61,401 nt of DNA from 2-12-FULL-42-15 sp964196565 (GCA_964196565.1 CAXMUH010000125.1:1-61401); one strand, 5' to 3'. Numbered from the stretch's first letter, positions 50,773 through 60,535 are shown. Notes: generated from the sequence alone by a model not told the origin. A program made the numbers and translations.

Positions 50773-53055
50773 TTACGCTCTAACAGATATCAGATGAGGT
50801 GAATCGACATCAAATGCAGGTTGTTCTGTGAGCCTAGGCTTAACAAACAACCTGCAATTATAAGTTCCTTGCATAATAGAAGTCGCTTGCTGCTTTTGTG
50901 AGACAACAGGATCTGAGTTGAATATTCGGAAAAAAAATCTGACAATTGATCTTAATACCTCAACCACCGCTTCAATAGCCGTTGTTTTTATAAGATTCGG
51001 ATCGATACTAGTTACCGTTTCAAGTTTAGCATTAGCGGTATTATAAACCTGTTGATCAATTACCTTTAGCGCAGCTATAATCGATGAGATTTCGGAATCG
51101 TTTGTGTGTGGTAACTGCAAAAGCTCTTGGTATTTTTTCAAAAAAGCCTGAAAAAATTTATCGGATTGTGTTAGCACTTCCCCAACTACTGCTGAAGTGT
51201 GATCTTTTTGAGAAAAATCAGGTGCTAGTGCTTGCCCTATTTTCTCTCTTTGAGCAAGCAAGAATTCAATTTTTTGCTGTATCTCTGGTCGAATATGCTT
51301 GTCAAAATAAGTATTGTAACTCTGCTGCAATAGCGATTTAGCAAGTTCAGTAGCCCTATTCAACTTTTTGGCAATTTTTTGCCTTTGTGCATATAAAGAC
51401 TTAACGGAATCGAAAATATATACTTTGTTGCAAACAACCGAACTACAAGCATTTTTAATTGTGTCGTCATATTGTTTCAACTTATCGAGGTAATCATTTT
51501 CGTCTGGAGATTGTTTTAACTTTATAAGCGCTGCAATGATGCGTGTGATTTCAGTTTTATGGCCTGAATATAGTTTAATCTGATCTAATAGCACATTATA
51601 TGAATGAATACCCTGGTTGTAAATATCTGCTGACAAACAATAGAGTCGAGTATAATTCGTCAGAAAAGCCTCCTTAAGGGACTTGGGCACGAGAGCCATG
51701 TCAACAGGGCGCCAAAATAAAACACCTTTAAAATCTTTATCAAAGTCGATAGGATTGCACCCAGCCATGCTCTCTTGCACCCGACTGAGATAGCTTTCGG
51801 CCTTAGAACATCGCAATTTAAGGTCATTAATTTTTTCAACATGTAAATTATAAATGGGTACAACGTTTTGAAGCTTTCGATATTTTTTCAATTTTGTCAC
51901 ATAGGTGTCTAAAATCTTATAACTGCTGTATTTTTTAAGATATCTAGGCAACGGCGTTTTATCACGCGTACATAACATAAGCCGCCCGAGCTTTTCTTCA
52001 GCAGTTGCGATCTGTGAAAGTGCTTTCTCAGTCTGGCTAATCAAGTCATTCGCGTTATAATATTGATCAAGCAAATTTTTAAAGTCAGCTTCATTTAAAG
52101 TAAGCCCTGTTTGGTGCCCCTCGCCTGCTGTCATCGCTAATCGAAATTTTGAAAATATAGATTGTGTCACGGTACTTGTGCTGACGAAAGATTTTTTTAA
52201 CTGCTGTCGAATCATTTGCGCATGACAGATATCCGGATGTCCCTTGACTGTACGCTGAATTCTTATCCAAGCCTGAGCACATTTTTCATCATCGTAGAAA
52301 TCAGTTTCCGTTCGCTTTAAAATAAAGTCAATGCATTTTAAAAGCACTTGATTGCGCTCGAAAATCGCGTGCTCTATTTTAACAGCTGCCCCAGTCGGCG
52401 GATTTAGAAAATCACTGCCGCCGGGAAGTTTATGCACCGCATCAAGAAAGCTCGCCTTATCTTCGATAGGCGCATCAATTTCTCGCACAGTTACAATTGA
52501 AAGCGGCCGTTGTTTAGCCTGAGATTTTATGCGTTTAATTTCTGCGTTGACTTTTATTAACGGTAACGAGATAAGTTCAACTTGAATTTGCTTTAAATAT
52601 CTATTCTTGTATTTTTCATATTGCTTTAAACGCATGGAAAAGTGTTCGACGATATTTTGCTTGCAACAAAGATCAAAAAAAGCTGCATTTTTAACTGCAG
52701 TTGTCGATAGATGAGACTCAACCCACCGACGCAATTCAGATAGCGTTCTATCGATAACTCCATCATCATCTTTAATTTCACTGGCTAGAACATAGCTACC
52801 TCGAATAGGTCTTCTAATTTCAAAACAAAAATTAAGTATATCTTTCAAGAGGGTGAAAATTTCTGTAGGGTCTGGATTCGGGGAATCTTTAGCTTCGCTC
52901 AATGCAACTTGAACTTCCACAACTTTCGACAAGAATCGGCCAGAACTAACTCCAGCGTTCGATAATTCTGTTAATTTGTGAGAGATGGAATCTATAAGGG
53001 AGAGGAAATGTTTAATAACCGCGGCATTATAAAGTTGCGTATACGTTGCTGGCAT
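50773..53055 (-). CDS. Large coiled-coil protein, effector-like
   Basis: A 760-residue protein, helical almost throughout and rich in Lys, Leu, Gln and Asp, with many heptad-like stretches. There is no signal peptide. A short hydrophobic patch near residue 720 (VVEVLRSIVRFFFRIFN) is the only candidate for membrane contact. I recognise no domain. ATG 53055 has AAGGGG nine bases upstream; the longer frame starts with TTG at 53097 without such a site. It is an isolated gene, next to the glpD gene on the same strand. Confidence 0.75.
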   Translation of the reverse strand: MPATYTQLYNAAVIKHFLSLIDSISHKLTELSNAGVSSGRFLSKVVEVQVALSEAKDSPNPDPTEIFTLLKDILNFCFEIRRPIRGSYVLASEIKDDDGVIDRTLSELRRWVESHLSTTAVKNAAFFDLCCKQNIVEHFSMRLKQYEKYKNRYLKQIQVELISLPLIKVNAEIKRIKSQAKQRPLSIVTVREIDAPIEDKASFLDAVHKLPGGSDFLNPPTGAAVKIEHAIFERNQVLLKCIDFILKRTETDFYDDEKCAQAWIRIQRTVKGHPDICHAQMIRQQLKKSFVSTSTVTQSIFSKFRLAMTAGEGHQTGLTLNEADFKNLLDQYYNANDLISQTEKALSQIATAEEKLGRLMLCTRDKTPLPRYLKKYSSYKILDTYVTKLKKYRKLQNVVPIYNLHVEKINDLKLRCSKAESYLSRVQESMAGCNPIDFDKDFKGVLFWRPVDMALVPKSLKEAFLTNYTRLYCLSADIYNQGIHSYNVLLDQIKLYSGHKTEITRIIAALIKLKQSPDENDYLDKLKQYDDTIKNACSSVVCNKVYIFDSVKSLYAQRQKIAKKLNRATELAKSLLQQSYNTYFDKHIRPEIQQKIEFLLAQREKIGQALAPDFSQKDHTSAVVGEVLTQSDKFFQAFLKKYQELLQLPHTNDSEISSIIAALKVIDQQVYNTANAKLETVTSIDPNLIKTTAIEAVVEVLRSIVRFFFRIFNSDPVVSQKQQATSIMQGTYNCRLFVKPRLTEQPAFDVDSPHLISVRA

Positions 53056-53173
53056 ATGTGCTAACCCCTTAAGAATATTTGATGTCCCATGATCCAAGTA
53101 TTCTATAGGTAAGTGTAAAGGGTATTGATTAAAATAGTCTTAAGCTTATATGAATTAATACGGTTTTGTTTAA

Positions 53174-54661
53174 TTAACCCACGGATCTTACGTAATTATC
53201 TAACTCAGTTACTTCTGATAAATTAAATAAAATGCCCAGCTTGGAGCGCCGCCACAATATATCTGCACTTGATTGTGCCCACTCGTTATTAATCAAGTGT
53301 AAAACCTCAGCCTCATAAAGATCTGCTCCAAAATGTTTGCCAAGATCATCAATAGTGATTGCATCTGTTAAGATTCGAGTTGAAATACTGCCATAACTGT
53401 AAGCATAGCGGTTAATTAATGATAGTGGAATCGTGGGATATTGATTAGCTAGACAAACAATAAAGTCAGAAAATGAGAGGCCATCCAAGTCACCACCAGG
53501 AAGAACCGCATGACTTGTCCAGGGTCCCGGTAAATTTTTATAATAGGGTGCAAGTTTAGCTAAGGCATGTTCTGCTAAAGTTCGATACGTGGTTAACTTG
53601 CCGCCGAAAACAGATAAAATTGGACATTTGCCATCTTTATCGTTTAGCTCTAGATGATATTCGCGCGTTATCTTCGAAGGATTATCCGCGTCATCATTAT
53701 ACAACGCTCTAACACCCGAATAACTCCAAGTAATGTCGCTTTCAATTATATTGAGATTAAAATAATATTTCACTGACTTTATTAAATATTGAATTTCGTC
53801 AAGGCTAATTTCAATCTTATTTGGATCACCATTATAAACAATATCGGTGGTACCAATCAGAGAAAAATCATCTCGGTAAGGGATAACAAAAATCACTCGC
53901 TGATCTGGGTTTTGCAAAATATAAGCATAGTCGCCTTCATACAGACGTGGCACAGTAAAATGACTGCCCTTGACCATTTTAATTTGTGATTTGTGAGCTG
54001 TTTTGGTTACACCTTGCAAAATATCAGAAACCCAAGCGCCCGCTGCATTAACTATCGCTTTGGTTTTGACTTTAAACTCTGTCTCGCTTTTTTTATCCAA
54101 TATCGTCACCAACCAATAATCATTTTCACGAACGGCTGATACAACCTCGGTTCGAGTTAAAATATTAGCACCTTTATCACGCGCCAACATCGCATTACAA
54201 ACCACCAAACGCGAATCATCGGTTTGACAATCCATATAACTAAAACCTTTGCTGAACTTATCTTTTAACACATTCCCGCGCGCATCATTTGCAAAGTTAA
54301 GAGATTTTGAAGGCTTCAGTTGTTTAAGCCTTGAGAGGTGATCATATAAAAATAAACCCAACCGAATCATCCAGCGCGGCCTAAGGTGATTATCATAAGG
54401 TAAAACAAATTCTAAAGGATGAACCAGATGCGGGGCGTTTTTTAACAATATCTGGCGTTCTTTAAGCGCTTCACGCACCAGTTTAAATTCATACTGCTCG
54501 AGATAACGCAGACCGCCATGTATCAGTTTAGAACTAGCAGATGAGGTGTGACCAGCTAAATCGTCCTTTTCACACAGCATAACGGCTAAGCCGCGCCCAG
54601 CGGCGTCAGTGGCAATACCAATTCCATTAATACCTCCACCAATTACCAGTAGATCAACCAT
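53174..54661 (-). CDS. glpD: Aerobic glycerol-3-phosphate dehydrogenase
   Basis: Membrane-associated FAD enzyme of about 495 residues that oxidises glycerol 3-phosphate to dihydroxyacetone phosphate and passes electrons to quinone. The N-terminal dinucleotide motif (LLVIGGGINGIGIATDAAGRG), SSASSKLIHGGLRYLE, the IGTTDIVYNGDP segment and SVFGGKLTTYR match GlpD along the whole length. I start at ATG 54661, where the family begins (MVDLLVIGGG); a frame extending to 54760 would run into the divergent glpK start and adds unrelated residues. The ribosome binding site is weak. Confidence 0.95.
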   Translation of the reverse strand: MVDLLVIGGGINGIGIATDAAGRGLAVMLCEKDDLAGHTSSASSKLIHGGLRYLEQYEFKLVREALKERQILLKNAPHLVHPLEFVLPYDNHLRPRWMIRLGLFLYDHLSRLKQLKPSKSLNFANDARGNVLKDKFSKGFSYMDCQTDDSRLVVCNAMLARDKGANILTRTEVVSAVRENDYWLVTILDKKSETEFKVKTKAIVNAAGAWVSDILQGVTKTAHKSQIKMVKGSHFTVPRLYEGDYAYILQNPDQRVIFVIPYRDDFSLIGTTDIVYNGDPNKIEISLDEIQYLIKSVKYYFNLNIIESDITWSYSGVRALYNDDADNPSKITREYHLELNDKDGKCPILSVFGGKLTTYRTLAEHALAKLAPYYKNLPGPWTSHAVLPGGDLDGLSFSDFIVCLANQYPTIPLSLINRYAYSYGSISTRILTDAITIDDLGKHFGADLYEAEVLHLINNEWAQSSADILWRRSKLGILFNLSEVTELDNYVRSVG

Positions 54662-54753
54662 GTCTACTTGAGACAATTTCGCACTCCCTATTACAGCTAT
54701 GCTATGGTATAAAGTATAGGATATTAGGTTATAGTCTACGAGGTCAAATTGAT
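54662..54753. promoter_or_regulatory. Shared divergent promoter region of glpD and glpK
   Basis: Only 92 bases separate the two start codons, so both promoters and any glycerol-3-phosphate-responsive operator must lie here. GGTATAAAGTATAGG near 54705 is a likely -10 region for glpK. GAGGT lies nine bases before the glpK ATG. Confidence 0.55.
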
Positions 54754-56238
54754 ATGACAAGTTATGTTTTAGCGATTGATCAAGGCACCACCTCCAGCCG
54801 CGCCATGCTTTTATCCGAAAATGGCACTCCGCTATGCCAAGCCCAGCATGAGTTTAAGCAGTATTACCCTAAACCCGGCCAAGTTGAGCATGATGCCGAA
54901 GAAATTTGGGAAATTACTTACCAATGTTGCCTTGAAGCCATTTCCAAAAGCAAACTTAAGCCCACCGATATCATTGCCATCGGAATTACCAATCAGCGTG
55001 AAACCACCGTGCTATGGAATCGAAAAACGGGTAAACCCATTTATCATGCTATCGTCTGGCAAGATCGACGCACCAGCGAAATTTGTGACCGGCTAAAGCA
55101 AAAGCCTTTTGCCGAGCAAATAAATGCGAAATCAGGGCTTATTCTCGACTCCTACCTTTCCGCCACAAAAATTCAATGGCTTCTTAACAATATTCCCAAT
55201 GCGAAACAACAAGCGGCTAAAGGCGAACTTGCTTTTGGCACCATCGATTCATTTTTATTATGGAAATTAACCGATGGAAAATCACATTTCACAGACGCCA
55301 CCAACGCTTCGCGCACCCTGCTCTTTAATATTCACACTCAACAATGGGATGATGAACTACTCGAATTCTTTCAAATACCACGGTCACTTTTACCCGAAGT
55401 TTTAGACAATTGCGCTGACTTTGGGGTGACAAAAAAAGGTTTATTTGAACGAGAAATTCCAATTACCGCAATGATTGGAGATCAACAAGCTGCACTTGTA
55501 GGGCAAGCTTGCTTTAAACCCGGAATGATGAAAAGCACTTATGGCACCGGCTGTTTTTTATTGTTAAATACCGGCAATAAAGTGGTTCACTCATCCAACA
55601 GATTGCTGTCGACTGTCAGTTATCGGATTAATGGCAAACCCACTTTTGGCCTTGAGGGCAGTATTTTTAATGCTGGCACCAGTATAAAATGGCTGCGTGA
55701 TAATCTACGTCTTATTGATAAAGCCAGTGAAGCGGAACAATTAGCCCGTGAAGTTAAAGACACCGATGGCGTTTATTTTGTCCCGGCTTTTACTGGATTG
55801 GGTGCGCCCTATTGGGATCCTGGTGCGCGCGGCGCTATTATAGGACTCTCGCGTAACACAGAAATTAATCATATTGTGCGCGCATGCTTAGAAGCCGTTT
55901 GCTTTCGCACACTTGATCTAATTCAAGCGATGCAAAGTGATCACAACGAAAAAATTAATCTTATCCGAGTCGATGGTGGTATGGCGGAAAATAATTGGAT
56001 GCTACAGTTTCTAGCTGATATTACTGCCTGCGAAATTCAACGACCACAACATATCGAAAGCACCGCAATAGGTGCTGGCCTACTCGCACTGCTTGGCGCC
56101 GGTATTTATTCCTCTCTAGATGAACTTCAATCTTTTTGGCAAGTTGATCAAACCTACCAATCCAATATGGATTCACAAACCCGAGCAGACCTACTCTCCA
56201 ATTGGAAGCAAGCTGTGGACCGTGTGCGCACCCGATAA
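54754..56238 (+). CDS. glpK: Glycerol kinase
   Basis: FGGY-family kinase of 494 residues that phosphorylates glycerol to glycerol 3-phosphate, the substrate of GlpD encoded divergently. Seen are DQGTTSSRAML at the N-terminus (phosphate-binding loop), the GITNQRETTVLW segment, the KSTYGTGCFLLLNTG loop and the C-terminal RVDGGMAENNWMLQFLADI. Length equals that of other glycerol kinases. No glpF-like facilitator gene is visible in the window, so glycerol or glycerol 3-phosphate must enter by a transporter encoded elsewhere. Confidence 0.96.
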   Translation: MTSYVLAIDQGTTSSRAMLLSENGTPLCQAQHEFKQYYPKPGQVEHDAEEIWEITYQCCLEAISKSKLKPTDIIAIGITNQRETTVLWNRKTGKPIYHAIVWQDRRTSEICDRLKQKPFAEQINAKSGLILDSYLSATKIQWLLNNIPNAKQQAAKGELAFGTIDSFLLWKLTDGKSHFTDATNASRTLLFNIHTQQWDDELLEFFQIPRSLLPEVLDNCADFGVTKKGLFEREIPITAMIGDQQAALVGQACFKPGMMKSTYGTGCFLLLNTGNKVVHSSNRLLSTVSYRINGKPTFGLEGSIFNAGTSIKWLRDNLRLIDKASEAEQLAREVKDTDGVYFVPAFTGLGAPYWDPGARGAIIGLSRNTEINHIVRACLEAVCFRTLDLIQAMQSDHNEKINLIRVDGGMAENNWMLQFLADITACEIQRPQHIESTAIGAGLLALLGAGIYSSLDELQSFWQVDQTYQSNMDSQTRADLLSNWKQAVDRVRTR

Positions 56239-56313
56239 TTTAACTTAAAAACAGCCCTTTATCAAGATAAGCTATACTAATATATATAAGCCAAAAAAGT
56301 GGGGGGTGCACTT

Positions 56314-56772
56314 ATGGGCATAAAAATACAACCGAGCGCAGCCTCGCAGTGGTATGAACTGGTCAAAGAGACCCAGCATCAGACCGGGCTATTTTTCGAT
56401 GATCATATCGAGAGTTATTTAATTTTAACGCTCGATAAATTTATGTTGGATAAAACATTAATGGATACACCCATTGCAATTGATTTCTTAAAATCAATTC
56501 AAGTAACAAGCAGTCAATCCAACCACAAGTTACGCAAAGTCGGCGATCGTTGTTTAATTATTTCAGGGCTGTTTCCTGAGCGCGCTAGCAAAATTAATCT
56601 CTCGGTTAGTTACTATATCGATATTGGACAACAAGCGTATTTAACCCTAGCTGACCGGTCTAATATTAAATTAGATCCCGAATTATTTCAAAAACTGGGA
56701 TTAAAATTTTTGGATATAAAAGAAGTATTAAATGCAATGCGACTAATTGCTGCAAATAGAATTTTAAATTAG
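56314..56772 (+). CDS. Conserved-looking hypothetical protein
   Basis: A 152-residue soluble protein with no signal peptide, helical at the N-terminus (QWYELVKETQHQTGLFFDDHIESYLILTL) and beta-rich in the middle (KVGDRCLIISGLFPERA). ATG 56314 has GGGGTG just upstream and is preferred over GTG 56299. It follows glpK by 75 bases with its own AT-rich promoter-like sequence. I cannot name a family. The balanced composition suggests a housekeeping gene and not an accessory one. Confidence 0.72.
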   Translation: MGIKIQPSAASQWYELVKETQHQTGLFFDDHIESYLILTLDKFMLDKTLMDTPIAIDFLKSIQVTSSQSNHKLRKVGDRCLIISGLFPERASKINLSVSYYIDIGQQAYLTLADRSNIKLDPELFQKLGLKFLDIKEVLNAMRLIAANRILN

Positions 56773-57071
56773 ATTTTTTATAATAACGCGAATCCAAAAT
56801 ATAGTTTGCACGTCCATGTGAATATTCCTTGAACTCCTGCAACCATGAGATAATATTCGGCAGCTTCATGCAACAAATCTAAGATATATATCAAGCAGCT
56901 AATGATACTTTCTTAGTCCATGTATCTTTTTAATGCTAGCTTCCTGCTAGATAGATTTCTAGTATAGGTCACCTATATTAAAATAAGCTTAGGGTGAGAT
57001 ATTAATTTTCTTTTAATTATTGTGCAGGATTTGCTGTCTTAAAAGTCAACTTATTTAAGACTAAATTATGG
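56773..57071. other. Intergenic region, no gene seen
   Basis: AT-rich spacer between converging genes. GCTAGCTTCCTGCTAGATAG near 56937 is a weak inverted repeat. Nothing else stands out. Confidence 0.4.
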
Positions 57072-57110
57072 ATGAATGCCATAGTAAGGATTATTCACCA
57101 TGGCATTCAT
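57072..57110 (-). terminator. Hairpin after the chitinase gene
   Basis: ATGAATGCCAT (57072-57082) and ATGGCATTCAT (57100-57110) are perfectly complementary with a 17-base loop. It lies 12 bases beyond the chitinase stop. No T tract, so its strength as a terminator is uncertain. Confidence 0.5.
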
Positions 57111-57121
57111 GCCTATTTTAA

Positions 57122-58546
57122 TTATTGAGCGCCCCAGTTATAAGGCACTACTTGAGCTACAGGCGAGCTAGATGATCTGACATTACCACCAATACCGGTG
57201 CCCCCTAGAGCCAAGTTAGCAGCCCAGCACATCAATCCGTTGATCTTAATACCAGTTCCGACAATAGCAGGGTCTGTGTGTAAACGATTCCAAAGTGTTT
57301 TAACCAGTGCTTTTGGCACACCTGGGTTTCCTTGCATTGATGCACCACCTGTATCAACTTGACCATTATTCGTTTGTGCAAGCACACCGATGTTAAATGA
57401 TGTGTTTGGTCCAATAATACCGAGGTCATGTATTTTTTTCAGCATACCCACCACTTGATTACCATATTCGATTTCGCCTCCACTAATACTGCTAGGAATA
57501 TTTCTCCCAGCGTTATCATTATAAAACTGTGGGTTAATCTCATCAAAGTAAATAACTGGCTGACCTTTTGGTGGATGAGCTAAATTATTCAAAATTTCAC
57601 CGACAAAACCAACGCCACCCGCATTATTCCATGAACAATTTTGTTGATCACAGGCTAGATCTGCTGCACGCGGTGAAATTGAGAGTATTGCTGTCGGGTC
57701 CAGCTTCTTGAAATCTCGAATTGCTGTAACCATATCATTAATTGCTTTCACCTCATCAGCTCTTGTGCAAGTAGTCGTAGCACAGCCTTCGCCATATAAT
57801 GTCTCTATATCTATGTCTATTCCATCATAAAGCGTTACGTTATTCTCTTTAAGATTCACAATATTATTCATTGCAGCAGCAAAATCAGAAGGCGATTGTA
57901 GCAAAGCAGCCCACGCTGGTTTCTTAGTTGGATCAGTAGAAGGTATCAGTTGTTTTCCAGCAGCCGAACCACCCATATTCCAACCACCAATACTGGCTAG
58001 CAATTTAATTTTCTTGCCATCTTTGTTGATCGTTGTTCTTAGCCTTGACATGGTTTGTGGGCCGGAGGTATGTAACGAGGTCCAAAATTTATTGTAAGCG
58101 GGTCCGGCAACCGTCGGGCTAGGCGCGCCACTGTAATTAGTCCAAAAGTCTGCATCTAAAGTATTACTTGTACCAGGTCCTGGCTTATCAACAATCCCCT
58201 GACACGTTGGGACTGGACTCCCGTTCCAACAAAATGGGTAGTTAACCCAGAATGCGTCAATTAAAATAGTATAACCAGAATTACTTAAACTTTCGTTTTG
58301 ACCGTTAAAATACCACAATTCAGGGCTCGCATTATCATAAGATTGAAAAAAGCCGATTGTGTTTCTCGATGGACCAGAATCAGAATATGTAATCTTTTCT
58401 TTATTTTGTGTGGCGCTTACTGTATGGCTAAATGCAGGGTTATCAGTGACGGGTGTTAGTTGTTTTCCAGTAAAACCATTTGCATGTCCAACTTGATTAA
58501 ATAGTACAGCTAATGGAAGGGAAATAAAAAGGATGGTTTTTTTCAT
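57122..58546 (-). CDS. Secreted chitinase, GH18
   Basis: A 474-residue secreted glycosidase that cleaves chitin. A signal peptide (residues 1-22) is followed by a GH18 barrel. The substrate strand LLASIGGWNMGG and the catalytic DGIDIDIE (residues 241-248, proton donor Glu248) are intact. There is no separate chitin-binding domain and no type I-like C-terminus; export is by Sec, in contrast to the GH5 enzyme. GH18 chitinases of Legionella promote infection as well as nutrient use; here the role is not shown. Confidence 0.92.
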   Translation of the reverse strand: MKKTILFISLPLAVLFNQVGHANGFTGKQLTPVTDNPAFSHTVSATQNKEKITYSDSGPSRNTIGFFQSYDNASPELWYFNGQNESLSNSGYTILIDAFWVNYPFCWNGSPVPTCQGIVDKPGPGTSNTLDADFWTNYSGAPSPTVAGPAYNKFWTSLHTSGPQTMSRLRTTINKDGKKIKLLASIGGWNMGGSAAGKQLIPSTDPTKKPAWAALLQSPSDFAAAMNNIVNLKENNVTLYDGIDIDIETLYGEGCATTTCTRADEVKAINDMVTAIRDFKKLDPTAILSISPRAADLACDQQNCSWNNAGGVGFVGEILNNLAHPPKGQPVIYFDEINPQFYNDNAGRNIPSSISGGEIEYGNQVVGMLKKIHDLGIIGPNTSFNIGVLAQTNNGQVDTGGASMQGNPGVPKALVKTLWNRLHTDPAIVGTGIKINGLMCWAANLALGGTGIGGNVRSSSSPVAQVVPYNWGAQ

Positions 58547-58674
58547 GATGGAATTCCACTTAAGTAGTTATTTATTAGTATTAGAGCTCCTTTCAATACG
58601 TAGCTTAAAAGATTGTTAAGATAGCATAATAAAACCACTCCGGAAATAGCAAACTATGTAAAATGACAATTTCC
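58547..58674. other. Promoter-side spacer of the chitinase gene
   Basis: CCGGAAATAGCAAACTATG near 58640 with AATTTCCC downstream resembles a decayed copy of the perfect inverted repeat at 59036-59090. No gene seen. Confidence 0.35.
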
Positions 58675-58840
58675 CAAATAAATATCCGCGGGACAAGCCC
58701 CGCGGTATTTATCCTGTTTAGATTTCGCCTACGCGGGAAACCCGCGTAGGCGGCGACTCATACCCAGAGGGCACAGGCGGGGAGCGCTCGCTCCCCTTGA
58801 GAAACCCCATGCATAAGGTCCCGCGGCAAGCCGCGGGGAA
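58675..58840. repeat. Cluster of GC-rich hairpins
   Basis: Four stems follow one another. AAATATCCGCGGG pairs with CCCCGCGGTATTT near 58675-58713. GCCTACGCGGG-AAA-CCCGCGTAGGC lies at about 58727-58751. GGGGAGCG-CT-CGCTCCCC lies near 58778. CCGCGG-CAAG-CCGCGG lies near 58821. The GC content is far above the surroundings. No coding frame is present. Confidence 0.8.
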
Positions 58841-59035
58841 TAAATTTTAATATCGTAATTTTTATGGTCTGTTATTCCAGGAATGACTACTGCTTATTCC
58901 TTTCAGGAAGGCTTATTAAAATTGTATTATAAATGTTAAGCCTGACTGCGCATCTTTAATTGCCTCTTGCTTAGACAATAAGTGCCGTGAAGTCGGCGAT
59001 TGCATTACTAGACCTCAAGCAAGCTACGCAAGGAA
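58841..59035. other. Intergenic region, no gene seen
   Basis: Spacer between the hairpin cluster and the inverted repeat after lepB; GCCGTGAAGTCGGCG near 58984 can form a small stem. No gene seen. Confidence 0.35.
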
Positions 59036-59090
59036 GCCACTTCGGGAATAGCAAATAGGCAAAGTGTAAATTTGCTATTCCCGAAGTGGC
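59036..59090 (-). terminator. Perfect 21-bp inverted repeat after lepB
   Basis: The arms 59036-59056 and 59070-59090 are exact complements (arm begins GCCACTTCGGGAATAGC) with a 13-base loop. It lies 15 bases beyond the lepB stop on the minus strand. It is likely to end or stabilise that transcript, but has no T tract. Confidence 0.7.
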
Positions 59091-59105
59091 TGCCTGTTTT
59101 TTAAT

Positions 59106-59936
59106 TTATGCTTTTGTTTTTGCAGGTACTGCTTTTGCTGGCGTACTCACAGAGCCATATAATTTGGTACCGATCCGATCCCAGCGAATTTTAAAACTTG
59201 GGGTAAATTGAATATTAAACCAAACAAACATCGCGCGACCGATAAAAGCACGAGTTGGTACAAACCCCCAGTCACGACTATCATCACTGTTATCACGATT
59301 ATCACCAATCATCATGTACATGCCTTTAGGCACAACGAGGCCTTTAAAGTTAGTACTTCTGCGATCTGGATTGCGAAGAATAAAGTGTTTTACCCCTCCG
59401 AGATCTTCCATATATTCTTTAGTTGGCGCGGTTCCAGTTTCTGTTATTTCTTGAAAGTTTTTAACAAATGTCTGTTTTTGTTTAACACCATTAATATAAA
59501 ATACCTTATTGATGTAATCAATATGATCTCCTGGCACACCGACCACACGCTTAACAAAGGTGATTGTAGGATTAACCGGCCAATGAAAAAGTCCAATTTG
59601 GCCGCGCTCTGGCTTTCCAACGGGAATAATCGTCTTATCCCAAAGTGGTATTTTTAAGCCGTAGTTGTATTGAGTCACAAAAATAAGGTCTCCAGGAATA
59701 ACCGTTGGTTCTAATGAACCCGTTGGTACTCGGTAAGGCTGAAAAATAAAAGATCGGATAATTAATACAATTAAAAATACCGGAAAAAATGAACGTGCAT
59801 ATTCTACAAATAGACTGTATTTTCTTGTCTGGCCTGAATTTTCATTTTTTCGTCGAAAGACCCAATCAACGATGGTTACCACAGCACAGAAAACTGTAAC
59901 CAATGCTAAAATATTTAAAAAATCAAATATCTTCAT
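59106..59936 (-). CDS. lepB: Signal peptidase I
   Basis: Inner-membrane serine protease of about 276 residues that removes Sec signal peptides. Two membrane segments lie at residues about 5-25 and 48-66. The catalytic Ser74 is in VPTGSLEPT, where most enzymes have GSM; the Ser is intact and Met is replaced by Leu. The catalytic Lys129 is in FVKRVVGVPGD, and MIGDNRDNSDDSRDWGFVP is the last conserved box. ATG 59936 is used; the TTG two codons earlier is less likely. The small membrane-protein gene upstream (19-base gap) is probably co-transcribed. Confidence 0.95.
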   Translation of the reverse strand: MKIFDFLNILALVTVFCAVVTIVDWVFRRKNENSGQTRKYSLFVEYARSFFPVFLIVLIIRSFIFQPYRVPTGSLEPTVIPGDLIFVTQYNYGLKIPLWDKTIIPVGKPERGQIGLFHWPVNPTITFVKRVVGVPGDHIDYINKVFYINGVKQKQTFVKNFQEITETGTAPTKEYMEDLGGVKHFILRNPDRRSTNFKGLVVPKGMYMMIGDNRDNSDDSRDWGFVPTRAFIGRAMFVWFNIQFTPSFKIRWDRIGTKLYGSVSTPAKAVPAKTKA

Positions 59937-59955
59937 AACCAAATCATACCTTTAT

Positions 59956-60366
59956 TTAATTAGAGGGTGTATCGCTAGTCTGAACAACAGTTGCTGTAGC
60001 TACGATCACTTGCAATGCTGCTGGGGACGGCTGAGTCAAGCCGGTGCGCTGCTCATCAACAACAACGCCATTACCGCCGTTATTGGCTGCTATTTTTTTC
60101 AGGGCGTCAAAAACAATTCGCTGATTTTGTTCAGAGAAACTATCCGTATGATAACGTAGATTTATAACGCCTAAAGTCTTGGATGAAAACGGTGCAGTTC
60201 TGGTGTTATACAATGCGACAGCACCTGTATAAGCGGGTTTAACTCCATCAGCCGGCAAAAACATTGCTCCAGGTTTGACTGGATAAACTGGCATTGTCCA
60301 AATTACAACCAGAACTGCGATGATGGCAATCAATATGCCAAGCCAAGTACGGCTAGTATTACTCAT
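59956..60366 (-). CDS. Small single-span membrane protein upstream of lepB
   Basis: A 136-residue protein with one N-terminal membrane segment (residues 8-28) and a periplasmic part of about 105 residues (MFLPADGVKP, NLRYHTDS, NNGGNGVVVDEQ), ending in Thr/Ser-rich residues. AGGGA precedes the ATG. It lies 19 bases before the lepB frame on the same strand, so it probably has a role in envelope protein handling. I do not recognise the family. Confidence 0.75.
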   Translation of the reverse strand: MSNTSRTWLGILIAIIAVLVVIWTMPVYPVKPGAMFLPADGVKPAYTGAVALYNTRTAPFSSKTLGVINLRYHTDSFSEQNQRIVFDALKKIAANNGGNGVVVDEQRTGLTQPSPAALQVIVATATVVQTSDTPSN

Positions 60367-60535
60367 TGTCCCTGATAGCTCCCAAAATTGTGTAAAAGTT
60401 ATTACCTATTACAACATGAAAGACAAACACTTTACCATGTTAACTCACTGATTCCAAGCTGCTCTTTCGAGTTTGAAATAAGATTTCAGAAATAAAAAAT
60501 AATAAAAACAGATGGGCAACTCGACGCCGTGTTGA

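Noticed and set aside
54662..54760. N-terminal extension of glpD to 54760
   Set aside because: It would overlap the divergent glpK start and adds residues not found in GlpD; the family start fits ATG 54661.
58675..58840. GC-rich repeats as a CRISPR or tRNA cluster
   Set aside because: The stems differ from one another, there is no regular spacing, and no tRNA cloverleaf can be formed.
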